From GCA-2746795 sp964643965 (GTDB lineage Bacteria > Chloroflexota > Anaerolineae > Promineifilales > Promineifilaceae), in the NCBI GenBank assembly GCA_964643965.1, contig CAZXVH010000108.1, positions 1 through 17,749 on the forward strand: a stretch of DNA of 17,749 bases, written 5' to 3'. Under the pieces are notes generated by a model. The model was not told the origin of the DNA. It saw only the letters and a list, made by a program, of their open reading frames with translations, and did not search any database. This document shows positions 1 through 6,989 of the stretch, one piece after another. How positions within the stretch are numbered: the first letter of the stretch is position 1; the number at the start of each line of letters is the position of its first letter. The position numbers and the translations under genes were made by a program.

Positions 1-32
1 GACTACTCGACTACTCGACTACAGGACTACTA
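1..32. repeat. 8-bp tandem repeat immediately before livF
   Basis: Four consecutive 8-mers are visible: GACTACTC, GACTACTC, GACTACAG, GACTACTA. The last base of the fourth is the A of the livF ATG. The divergent third unit creates AGGA at 23-26, five bases before the start codon, so the repeat also supplies the ribosome binding site. The array touches the window edge and may extend further upstream. Confidence 0.85.
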
Positions 33-736
33 TGATCAACTTACTCGATGTGCAGGCTATCCACACCTTTATTGGACAGTTCCATATTTTGGAAGGCGTG
101 TCGGTGGAAGTGCCGGAAAATAGCATTACCGTTTTGTTGGGCCGGAATGGGGCGGGTAAAACCACCACCCTCAAGTCGGTTATCGGCCTGACGCCGCCCA
201 GTGAAGGCAAAATTGTCTTTGAGGGTAAAGACGTGCAAGGATACGCCAGCTTTGATATCGCCTCGATGGGCATTGGCTTTGTGCCAGAACATCGGGCGAT
301 TTTCCGCGATTTAACTGTGTTGGAAAATTTGAAGTTGGCGGAACGCAAGAAAGGGGATTTGGCGCGAAAAGAAGAACTAATTTTTACGCTTTTCCCCGAT
401 TTGAAACGGTTGATCAAACTGTCCGGCGCCAATTTGTCGGGGGGGCAGCAGCAGATGTTGGCGGTGGCGCGGGCGATGGTGCCTGATAATAAGCTGCTGC
501 TGATTGATGAGCCGAGCGAGGGTCTGGCCCCCGTCATTATTGAGCAGATGATCGCCGCCATCCAAAAACTGGCAGCAAACACCACCGTTTTGCTGGTGGA
601 ACAAAATTTTGTGGTGGCGAGCAAACTGGCGGAACGGTATGTCATTATTGAGGAAGGTCAGTCGGTAAAACAAGGTTTGATGGCTGATCTGGTGGATGAT
701 AGAGAGACGATCCATCGTTATTTAGGCGCGGCGTAG
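32..736 (+). CDS. livF: LivF-type branched-chain amino acid ABC transporter ATP-binding protein
   Basis: This is one of the two cytoplasmic ATPases that drive import through the LivH/LivM permease pair; substrates of the family include Leu/Ile/Val, amides and urea. The 234-aa length is normal for LivF (about 233-240 aa). Visible motifs are Walker A GRNGAGKT at residues 37-44, a Q-loop region reading VPEHR at 84-88, the ABC signature LSGGQQQ at 135-141, and Walker B LLLIDE at 155-160 with the catalytic Glu. The switch region reads VEQN (189-192), as is usual in LivF proteins, instead of a classical His. The ATG at 32 is supported by AGGA at 23-26. It is followed after 8 bases by livH. A livG and a periplasmic binding protein gene are expected upstream, outside the window. 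Substrate specificity cannot be read from the sequence. Confidence 0.95.
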   Translation: MINLLDVQAIHTFIGQFHILEGVSVEVPENSITVLLGRNGAGKTTTLKSVIGLTPPSEGKIVFEGKDVQGYASFDIASMGIGFVPEHRAIFRDLTVLENLKLAERKKGDLARKEELIFTLFPDLKRLIKLSGANLSGGQQQMLAVARAMVPDNKLLLIDEPSEGLAPVIIEQMIAAIQKLAANTTVLLVEQNFVVASKLAERYVIIEEGQSVKQGLMADLVDDRETIHRYLGAA

Positions 737-744
737 GTGGAAAC

Positions 745-2301
745 ATGGTAGAAACATTGCGGAAGAATCGAACGCGGTTGATTGTGCTGGCAGTTTTGGC
801 ATTCTTGTTTTTGTCGGCTTCTTTGAGCATGGATGCTAAGGATTGGCTGATCACGGTGCTGCGTGGTTTGTCGGTGGGCGCCATTATCTTTTTGGTGGCG
901 GCTGGCTTTTCGCTCATTTTTGGCTTGATGGATGTGCTGAATTTGGCGCATGGCGAGTTGTTTATGATGGGCGCCTATATCGGCTGGACGATTTATGTGC
1001 GACCGGATACGTTTGTGGATGGCATTACGCCGTTGGCGCTGTTGGCGGCCGGATTGGTGCTGCTGCCGGTTTTGTATGTGCTGACGGGAAGATGGTGGCG
1101 GAGAGGAACGGCCGTTTCCCTGCTGCCCTGGGTGTTCCTCATCCTCTCGCTTGTCCTCCTCTATATCTCCTTCACACAGTGGCCGCTGGCGATGTGGGAT
1201 CCCGACGTATTCCAGGAAAGCCCCGGCACCTATGCCTTGGCGTTGAGCCAGGATAAACTGCAAATGCCAGAGGCGGCTGTGGCTGAAGGATTGCCCCCGA
1301 TTGTGTTGATGGGGGGCATACTGCTGGGCGGCGTCCTGCTGGCGTTGGCCGTGGTGGGCTTGAGGTCTTTGCGGAAAACGGCCGTTACCGCCAACCACAT
1401 CAGTAAAACCCCCCTCATCCTCTCCCTTGTTCTCATCATCATTGGCATCGCCGCCTTCCTGGGCAACAATGCCTTGTCTGCCTGGTTATTCAGCCTGAAT
1501 ACCACCGCCTTATTCTTTTTAGCCATGTTGGTCGCCACCCTGGTAGGCGGCGTCATTGGCGGACTGGTGGAATCTACCTTAATACGGCCGTTATACGACC
1601 GTCCCATTTACCAGATCATGCTCACCCTGGGCATCAGCTTCATCGGCATCGAACTGGTGCGCGCCATCTGGGGACGCCCTGAATTTACCATGCCCAAACC
1701 CGCCCTCTTTGCAGGGGCAGGCGACGGCTGTCCCGCCACTAATCTGACCGACTTGATTGCCAACCAATGCTCCACCATCTTGCTCTTTGATGCACGGGTG
1801 CGCACCTACAACGAGATTTTCGTCATACTCGTAGGTCTCTTTGTCTTGATCACCGTCTGGCTCATTCTCAAGCGCACACGCCTGGGCATGATCATCCGCG
1901 CCGGTGTGCAAGACAGTGAAATGGTCGAGGCCATGGGCATCAATGTCCGCCGTGTCTTCACCCTGGTTTTTGCGATGGGTGTGGGTCTGGCCGCCTTAGG
2001 CGGCGTTTTAGCTGCCCCTTCTATCGGTCTTTCCAATTCAATGGGCGCTCGCTATCTGCTGATGGCGCTCATCGCTTTAGCCATTGGCGGCCTCACCAGT
2101 TATCCAGGGGCGGCCGCTGGCGCTGTTTTAGTAGGCTTGTTGCAGCAATTTATGATCAAATACGGCCAAATCGGCATCAATATCCCGTTTATGGCCGAAC
2201 CCTTCAAGCCATCTCCGCCCTTAGTACCGGCTTCAACAGTCATCCTCATGGTGGTCATTTTGCTCATTTTGCCCTATGGCCTGTTTGGGAGCGAGGAGTA
2301 G
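745..2301 (+). CDS. livH: LivH-type ABC transporter permease with a long internal insert
   Basis: Integral membrane permease of the liv importer. The ATG at 745 has AGGTGG at 735-740. At 518 aa it is far longer than typical LivH (about 290-310 aa). The conserved N-terminal core (residues 40-82: GLSVGAI, FSLIFGLMDVLNLAHGELFM) and the conserved C-terminal core (about 255-518: LLIRPLYDRP-like segment at 278-286, TLGISFIGIELVRAIWG, LALGGVLAAP-type helices, GLTSYPGAAAGAVLVG) are recognisable. Between them lie roughly 170 residues (about 83-250) that I cannot align to LivH. These carry several hydrophobic segments (about 98-115, 125-145, 184-206, 224-240) and two AACGGCCGTT palindromes read as TAV (122-124, 212-214). 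The frame is open throughout. The stop lies 3 bases before the livM ATG, so the two are co-translated. The specific function of the insert is unknown. Confidence 0.9.
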   Translation: MVETLRKNRTRLIVLAVLAFLFLSASLSMDAKDWLITVLRGLSVGAIIFLVAAGFSLIFGLMDVLNLAHGELFMMGAYIGWTIYVRPDTFVDGITPLALLAAGLVLLPVLYVLTGRWWRRGTAVSLLPWVFLILSLVLLYISFTQWPLAMWDPDVFQESPGTYALALSQDKLQMPEAAVAEGLPPIVLMGGILLGGVLLALAVVGLRSLRKTAVTANHISKTPLILSLVLIIIGIAAFLGNNALSAWLFSLNTTALFFLAMLVATLVGGVIGGLVESTLIRPLYDRPIYQIMLTLGISFIGIELVRAIWGRPEFTMPKPALFAGAGDGCPATNLTDLIANQCSTILLFDARVRTYNEIFVILVGLFVLITVWLILKRTRLGMIIRAGVQDSEMVEAMGINVRRVFTLVFAMGVGLAALGGVLAAPSIGLSNSMGARYLLMALIALAIGGLTSYPGAAAGAVLVGLLQQFMIKYGQIGINIPFMAEPFKPSPPLVPASTVILMVVILLILPYGLFGSEE

Positions 2302-2304
2302 CCC

Positions 2305-3402
2305 ATGCCATCTACCATTTCCACCGACAACCGTACCCAATCTGGCCCCCTTCATTGGCTCAAAAACAATCGGGGTCTGCTCATCGTCTTGGTGCTGATG
2401 CTCCTTTTCCCCTTTATTATAGGCGCCATAGATGGACAATCACCAACGGCCGTTCTCAGTGGTGAAACAGGCAATTCTAAATTCATGCAGGGCTTGATGA
2501 TCGAAATCTTCATCCTGGCCGTCTACGCCATCAGTTATGACCTGGTATTAGGCATTACCGGCCTGCTCTCTTTCGGCCATGCCATGTTTTTTGCGGCTGG
2601 CGCTTACATGACGGGCATCGCCTTGAAAAATTTTGGCTGGGGATTGGGCGAAACGCTGCTGGCGGTGGTCATCGTGGGCATATTGAACGCCTTCCTTTTT
2701 GGACTGGTACTGCCCCGAGTGAAAGGCGTCACGTTTGCCCTGGTCACCCTGGGACTGGCTTCCGTGTTTGAGATCATCGTCAAATCAAATGAACTGGTGG
2801 CCTATACCGGCGCAGATGTTGGGCTGCAAGGCATGATTGTGCCAGACTGGATCAATACTTCCACGGAACGGTTCCGCTTTTACATCATCATGCTCTTCTT
2901 CACCTTTTTCGTCTACCTGATTTACCGGCGCTTTGTCGATTCGCCCACCGGCCGCGTCTGCGTCGCCATCCGCGAGAACGAAGACCGCGCCTTGATGCTG
3001 GGCTACAACACCTTTTACTTCAAATTGTCGGCCTTGATTGTGGCTTCGATCACGGCCGCCTTGGCCGGATTTTTCCATGCCCTGCACCAACCCATTGTCA
3101 GCCCTTCCATAGCGGGATTGGGCTGGACAGTGGCGGCGCTGCTGATTGTCTTGATTGGCGGCATCGGCACCTTGAGCGGCGCGTTAATTGGCGCGGCCGT
3201 TTTCCGGTTGTTGCAGTTTTATCTGGATAGATGGTTTGGGGAGAATGCCAGCTTTTTGCTGGGGGTGGTCTACGTGCTGCTGGTGATGTTTGTGCCGTTT
3301 GGCATTGTGGGTACGTGGCGGCTGCGTAAGTTCCAGATTCAGGCGGGGCGAGACCGGCTGCTGCGGTTGTTTGGGTTACAAAAAGGGGTAGGGAAGGAAT
3401 AA
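2305..3402 (+). CDS. livM: LivM-type ABC transporter permease
   Basis: Second permease of the liv importer, 365 aa, partner of LivH and LivF. Hydrophobic helices run through the protein after a polar N-terminus. Family-typical stretches are present: ISYDLVLGITGLLSFGHAMFFAAGAY (shown here in part: SFGHAMFF near residue 90), a cytoplasmic EAA-like loop around 215-230 (SPTGRVCVAIRENEDRA) that contacts the ATPase, and the GIGTLSGALIGAAVF segment near 287-300. The start ATG 2305 has GAGGAG at 2292-2297, inside the end of livH. This marks tight operon organisation. No binding protein follows, so the operon ends here. One AACGGCCGTT palindrome lies at 2445-2454, encoding TAV in the variable N-terminal region (48-50). 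Confidence 0.93.
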   Translation: MPSTISTDNRTQSGPLHWLKNNRGLLIVLVLMLLFPFIIGAIDGQSPTAVLSGETGNSKFMQGLMIEIFILAVYAISYDLVLGITGLLSFGHAMFFAAGAYMTGIALKNFGWGLGETLLAVVIVGILNAFLFGLVLPRVKGVTFALVTLGLASVFEIIVKSNELVAYTGADVGLQGMIVPDWINTSTERFRFYIIMLFFTFFVYLIYRRFVDSPTGRVCVAIRENEDRALMLGYNTFYFKLSALIVASITAALAGFFHALHQPIVSPSIAGLGWTVAALLIVLIGGIGTLSGALIGAAVFRLLQFYLDRWFGENASFLLGVVYVLLVMFVPFGIVGTWRLRKFQIQAGRDRLLRLFGLQKGVGKE

Positions 3403-3555
3403 CTCTCAACCGTCACCCCGCAGCAGGGGATAGATGACAGAAAATGCTCCGTGTAAAACGGCCGTTCCCTGCTCCCAACTTGAATATATCCTCCCAATAA
3501 AACCAATTTCGGGCGCCATCTTTGCCTTCGTTTTATACTACACGAATTTTCATAT

Positions 3556-3582
3556 AGTTTTGTTGTACTACCGCAACAAACT
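3556..3582. other. Hairpin-forming inverted repeat downstream of livM
   Basis: AGTTTTGTTG (3556-3565) can pair with CAACAAACT (3574-3582) with one bulged T, leaving an 8-base loop. No T-run follows on either strand. It may be a weak terminator or a protein-binding dyad in the spacer between livM and the ATPase gene. The rest of 3403-3600 shows one AACGGCCGTT copy (3457) and no gene. Confidence 0.4.
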
Positions 3583-3606
3583 AGCACAGTTGATCCACAA
3601 AATCCC

Positions 3607-3635
3607 TTGACAATTCAGCTGAATCGATCTAGTAT
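3607..3635 (+). promoter_or_regulatory. Candidate sigma70-type promoter P1 for the ATPase gene
   Basis: TTGACA at 3607-3612, a 17-base spacer, then TAGTAT at 3630-3635. This gives a perfect -35, the optimal spacing and a good -10, pointing toward the gene starting at 3782. An operator-like dyad begins 15 bases downstream of the -10. Confidence 0.6.
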
Positions 3636-3648
3636 ATTTGCACATATC

Positions 3649-3664
3649 ATAGTTTCAACTATAC
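3649..3664. promoter_or_regulatory. Operator-like dyad, copy 1
   Basis: ATAGTT-TC-AACTAT is a perfect inverted repeat (6-bp arms, 2-base centre) at 3649-3662. The 15-mer TAGTTTCAACTATAC (3650-3664) recurs with a single change at 3753-3767. The position just downstream of P1 suits a repressor site. The binding protein is unknown. Confidence 0.55.
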
Positions 3665-3740
3665 AAAGCGCCATTTCTGGTTGAATCGTTGACATGGTAC
3701 AACATTACTTGTCAGGGGACAGGAAAGTGTGATAGCATAG

Positions 3741-3768
3741 TTGAGAATAGCCTAGTTTGAACTATACT
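3741..3768 (+). promoter_or_regulatory. Candidate promoter P2 overlapping operator-like dyad copy 2
   Basis: TTGAGA (3741-3746), 16-base spacer, TATACT (3763-3768). The second copy of the dyad, TAGTTTGAACTATAC (3753-3767), covers the spacer end and the -10. Initiation would fall near 3775, only about 7 bases before the GTG start at 3782, so a P2 transcript would have almost no leader. Confidence 0.5.
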
Positions 3769-3781
3769 AACGGAGCAAGCG

Positions 3782-5272
3782 GTGTTTCGGACAGCTTTTG
3801 TAGGGCGCAGTAGAGAATTGGAAACGTTGGAGCGCTTGTGGACATCTTCACGGGCGACGTTTCTCATTCTGTATGGGCGGCGACGGGTGGGCAAGACCCG
3901 GCTGCTGGCGCAATGGTTGGAAGCGCACGCCGACGATGGTTTTTACTGGGTGGCGGAACCAGCGTCGCCGCTATCACAGCTTCGTTCATTTTCCCAAGCG
4001 TTGATGTCCTTTATGGACCCGGAAATTGAGATTCCGCCCGATTTCACCTTTGCCTCGTGGGAGCTGGCGCTGCGTCAACTGGCCACATTTGCCCAAAATC
4101 GGCGGGTGGCTTTGTTTATCGACGAGGTGACATACCTGATTGATTCAGACCCCAAGTTTGTGGGGCTGCTGCAAAAGGTGTGGGATCGCTGGCTGAGTGA
4201 CGCCAATGTCATGTTGGCCATGGCCGGTTCGCAGATGGGCATGATGCGCAAGCATTTGCTGAATTATGATGCGCCGCTGTATGGTCGGGCCACCGCTACT
4301 ATGGAGCTACCGGCGCTGCCGTATGGCACGATGGGCGAGTATTTCCCGGAGTATTCGGCGGAAGAACGAGTGTCGGTGTTTGCCATGTGGGGCGGTGTGC
4401 CGGCCTATTGGGAACGGCTGGAGCCAACGCAGTCGGTGATGGAGAATTTACGCCAGATTATTTTGCCCGCCAATGCCTGGATGGTGGATGAATCACGTAT
4501 TCTTTTGCAAGATTTCATCACAGATTTACACCATTATGTGGGCGTGATGCGGGCCATAGCCGATGGGCAGCAGGCGATGAGCTATATTTCCAAACGTACC
4601 GGCTTATCGAGCAGCAAAGTGAGTTTTTACTTGAGTGTGCTGCGTGATACCGGCTTTGTGGCTCGTGAGATTCCGGTGACGCAGCTGGGCACTGATTCGC
4701 GCCGGGGTCGTTATCGGGTGACAGACCCCTATTTGCGTTTCTTTTACCGCTATATTTCTGCGTATCAATCTAAGCTGGCTTTGGGGCAGTATGCGCCGGC
4801 GTTGGCTTTGATTGAAGAAAGTTTACCCGCCTTTATTGAGGCCAATACCTGGCAGGAATTGTGTCGGGAATGGCTGCTGCGGGCCAGCGCCAACGGCCTG
4901 ATTCCGGTGGCCGTTGAGGAGGTGGGTGGCGAGTGGACGCGCAATTTTGAGATTGATGTGGCCGGCATTTGCATGGCGGAGCGGAGCCTGGTTTTAGGCG
5001 ATTGTTATTGGCGGGAGACGCCGATGGATGTGGATGCAATCGCCGACCTGGTGCAAAATGTGACCACGATTTTGCCCAAGGATGATGAGATGTGGTCGGT
5101 GTATGTCACTATGTTCTCGTCATCGGGTTGGACGGATGAAGCGCGGGAGCGGGCGCGTGATGTGGCGCTGGCGGCGGCCTCTGGTCGTGGTCGGCGACGT
5201 TGGCGTTCGTCCGGGGTGCGTCTGTTGGATTTGGAGACGGTGGATGCGGATTTAGCGCAGTGGTCTACGTGA
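3782..5272 (+). CDS. Arch_ATPase/DUF234-type P-loop ATPase
   Basis: A 496-aa protein with the layout of the archaeal-ATPase (STAND/AAA-like) family fused to a C-terminal DUF234-type region. Visible features are the family-typical N-terminus FVGRSRELETLERLW (6-20), Walker A GRRRVGKT (32-39), Walker B VALFIDE (109-115), an AMAGSQMGMM sensor-like strand (146-155), a helix-turn-helix-like stretch ISKRTGLSSSKVSFYLSVL around 267-285, and the DUF234 signature RRGRYRVTDPYLRFFYRYI. The GTG start at 3782 is chosen because it has GGAG at 3772-3775 and begins directly at the conserved N-terminus. Members are common in archaea and scattered bacteria, often as accessory genes, and their role is not established. 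It stands alone, with its own promoters and a duplicated operator-like dyad, so it is separate from the liv operon. No partner protein is recognisable next to it. Confidence 0.85.
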   Translation: MFRTAFVGRSRELETLERLWTSSRATFLILYGRRRVGKTRLLAQWLEAHADDGFYWVAEPASPLSQLRSFSQALMSFMDPEIEIPPDFTFASWELALRQLATFAQNRRVALFIDEVTYLIDSDPKFVGLLQKVWDRWLSDANVMLAMAGSQMGMMRKHLLNYDAPLYGRATATMELPALPYGTMGEYFPEYSAEERVSVFAMWGGVPAYWERLEPTQSVMENLRQIILPANAWMVDESRILLQDFITDLHHYVGVMRAIADGQQAMSYISKRTGLSSSKVSFYLSVLRDTGFVAREIPVTQLGTDSRRGRYRVTDPYLRFFYRYISAYQSKLALGQYAPALALIEESLPAFIEANTWQELCREWLLRASANGLIPVAVEEVGGEWTRNFEIDVAGICMAERSLVLGDCYWRETPMDVDAIADLVQNVTTILPKDDEMWSVYVTMFSSSGWTDEARERARDVALAAASGRGRRRWRSSGVRLLDLETVDADLAQWST

Positions 5273-5340
5273 ACAACGTCCAATTTTCAGTGGGCGCTAT
5301 TTCGTTGAACTGCGGGACGAATTAATTTTGTTTTAAAATG

Positions 5341-5472
5341 CAAAGAAGGCCAGTGTTTGCAGCACGTAGCCTTCTTTGGTTGCTGGTAAAGTTACAGTTC
5401 GCTGGCAGTTTCGGTCTGCTGGTTTCCGGCCCCTTTGTTGGGGTGGGGGGCTTTTTGTCCCTGCAACTTTGC
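5341..5472 (+). ncRNA. Candidate structured RNA / leader upstream of the unknown protein gene
   Basis: Several compatible helices are visible. A perfect 10-bp stem pairs CAAAGAAGGC (5341-5350) with GCCTTCTTTG (5369-5378). A long-range helix pairs GTAAAGTTACAG (5386-5397) with CTGCAACTTTGC (5461-5472): 11 of 12 pairs including one G-U, with one A-C mismatch. Inside it are GCAG/CTGC around a TTTCGGT loop (5405-5419) and a G/C-rich hairpin followed by TTTTT (5428-5456). An AAGGAG follows at 5487-5492. It could be a cis-regulatory leader, a small RNA, or coincidental structure. I recognise no known riboswitch, tmRNA, SRP RNA or 6S consensus in it. Confidence 0.35.
5428..5457 (+). terminator. Candidate intrinsic terminator or attenuator
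   Basis: GCCCC (5429-5433) can pair with GGGGC (5447-5451), or with GGGG at 5440-5443, followed at once by TTTTTG (5452-5457). It would end transcription of the ATPase gene 156 bases after its stop. If the upstream helices form an alternative fold, it could act as an attenuator for the next gene. Confidence 0.5.
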
Positions 5473-5512
5473 CTCTTTATGTTCATAAGGAGAATAGCAC
5501 AGGCAGATACCG

Positions 5513-6808
5513 GTGTCAATCGATCATGCGTCTGCGGCGCACGGCCGACCTTTACTGTCTGTGTCCACGATGTGCCCTCAACCTGTGCCTTCGGCTGCTT
5601 TGTTGGCTGCCAACACGCGGCTTTATCAACTGAGAGAGCAAGATCAACTGCCAGAACAGGCGGCGCTTCCCTGGGGAACGGCCGTTTCTGCCCAGAGCGG
5701 TTCTTTGTTGAGCAGGCCAGGGTTGGCAGCGCTGCCGGGCCATCTGGGCTGGGAAAGTGAGCCGCTCACCCGTGTGCTGCGCCGTCGCCAGCCAGTAGAA
5801 GAACGTTGGGAAAATACGGGATGGTTGAGGGAAACGGCCGTTGTTCAGCCGGCGCCGCCGCTTTCCTCGCAACTTCCAACGCCACATACCAACTGGGTTA
5901 AACTGTATCCCGACATTGGCCTGGCCTTGCTGCGCCAGGGTAAAACGGCTCCCGGCCGTTTATGGCTGGCGCTGCGTTACCTGGACGCGGCCGGAGAAGG
6001 ATCGCTTCGCATAGCCAATATTACCAAGCAACTGGCACATAAATCATCAGGGCTGCGTTTGTGCGGTAAACGGCAGCTACGTAATTTGCTGCGGGATGGC
6101 GAAGGTATCTTTTGGGTGCGTGACAAGGAGCGCCTCTGGCTGCGCTCGGCGGCGAAGGTGGCGTATGACCTGGGGGTGGCGCGATTGACGGGACGGCCGG
6201 TGGCGCTGCCGCTGCTGGCGCTGCTGCGGGGAATCGGCGCTTTCCGGGCGCATCTGTATGCCGCTTTCCACAGCGGCCGCATTCAAGAGACGGCGCATGG
6301 CGTTCAGGTCAAGCCTATTGCCCGGGAGACGTTGGCGGCGTTGAGCGGGGTAGGGCGGTCGAGCCAACGCAGTTATGAAGCAGCTGCCGGCCTGTCTGTG
6401 CGGCCTAATTATGCGGTGGGCGAACTGGAACAGAAGGAGCGATTGGAGAATCGGGCCTGGGAGAAAGGGCAGGCGTTATTTGAGTTAAGAGACCACTGCG
6501 GTCAGCAAGGCAAACCGGGCCGGACGTATCTGGCCTGGCAGTTGCCAAACAGCTATTTCGGACAGCATCAGCACCGGCCCAAAGGTCGGCAGCGTCGCAT
6601 CAATCGTGAACTCAATGACCTGGTTATGAAAGGGATGCCGGGGAACGTTGCGGAAGCGGGTGAGACGCCAAAGTTGGCGAAACGGTATTATGCGAATGGC
6701 AAGCTGGCGGCAAAAGCAACGGGTCGAGAATCTCAGCGGGAGTTGTATTGGCGAAGAGGCGGGGTGGGAAACGGCCGTTTTGCTCTGTGGCACAGTATGG
6801 AGGCCTGA
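5513..6808 (+). CDS. Unrecognised basic protein with possible tandem winged-helix DNA-binding regions
   Basis: Open frame of 431 aa from GTG 5513; I do not recognise the family. Residues 1-125 look like a low-complexity Pro/Arg-rich N-terminus. Residues 147-212 have a helix/helix/basic helix/strand pattern compatible with a winged helix (GRLWLALRYLD, IANITKQL, GKRQLRNLLRD, IFWVRDKERLWLRS). A second HTH-like stretch lies near 268-293 (PIARETLAAL-SGVGRSSQRSYEAAAG). The C-terminus is strongly basic (RPKGRQRRINRE near 355-366). Two consecutive winged helices would suit a replication-initiator-like or regulatory DNA-binding protein, but this is inference. The start is uncertain: AAGGAG at 5487-5492 lies 20 bases before the GTG, too far for good use. 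Three AACGGCCGTT copies fall in its apparently variable parts (residues 56-58, 108-110, 420-422). It is preceded by a potentially structured leader and stands alone. Confidence 0.6.
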   Translation: MSIDHASAAHGRPLLSVSTMCPQPVPSAALLAANTRLYQLREQDQLPEQAALPWGTAVSAQSGSLLSRPGLAALPGHLGWESEPLTRVLRRRQPVEERWENTGWLRETAVVQPAPPLSSQLPTPHTNWVKLYPDIGLALLRQGKTAPGRLWLALRYLDAAGEGSLRIANITKQLAHKSSGLRLCGKRQLRNLLRDGEGIFWVRDKERLWLRSAAKVAYDLGVARLTGRPVALPLLALLRGIGAFRAHLYAAFHSGRIQETAHGVQVKPIARETLAALSGVGRSSQRSYEAAAGLSVRPNYAVGELEQKERLENRAWEKGQALFELRDHCGQQGKPGRTYLAWQLPNSYFGQHQHRPKGRQRRINRELNDLVMKGMPGNVAEAGETPKLAKRYYANGKLAAKATGRESQRELYWRRGGVGNGRFALWHSMEA

Positions 6809-6915
6809 TTTTTTTATGCCGTATGTGGAAAAAAGTTGGCTCCATTTTAGGGATTATTTACAAATGTCCTGGGTGTGTCCTGTATGTGGGGCCTGTTGTT
6901 CCTGGTCATTATGCG

Positions 6916-6977
6916 CAAAAATCGTTGCAGGGTGTCCAGCAGTTTTTGCCACGCATTTGCCTGGCTACCCTGCAACG
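6916..6977 (-). terminator. Intrinsic terminator of the formate channel gene
   Basis: CGTTGCAGGGT (6923-6933) and ACCCTGCAACG (6967-6977) form a perfect 11-bp stem, with an inner CCAG/CTGG extension (6936-6939, 6961-6964). Read on the minus strand, the stem is followed by ATTTTTG (6916-6922). It begins 13 bases after the stop of the minus-strand gene ending at 6990. It also separates that gene from the converging gene ending at 6808. Confidence 0.8.
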
Positions 6978-6989
6978 GTGTCACTTATG

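Noticed and set aside
595..610. Missing switch His in LivF
   Set aside because: VEQN at this place is normal for LivF proteins, so it is not a defect.
718..1398. Minus-strand frame of 226 codons within livH
   Set aside because: His/Gln/Arg-rich shadow of a clear membrane protein gene, with no ribosome binding site or family features.
3422..3473. AGCAGGG/CCCTGCT inverted repeat as livM terminator
   Set aside because: Only 7 bp with a loop of 38 bases and no T-run.
5386..5472. Known riboswitch, tmRNA, SRP RNA, 6S RNA or tRNA
   Set aside because: None of the conserved core sequences that I know for these classes is present, so only a generic structured-RNA call is made.
5338..5760. Plus-strand frame of 140 codons overlapping the structured leader
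   Set aside because: It runs through the hairpins and terminator-like site and overlaps the longer, more protein-like frame from 5513. No start signal was found.
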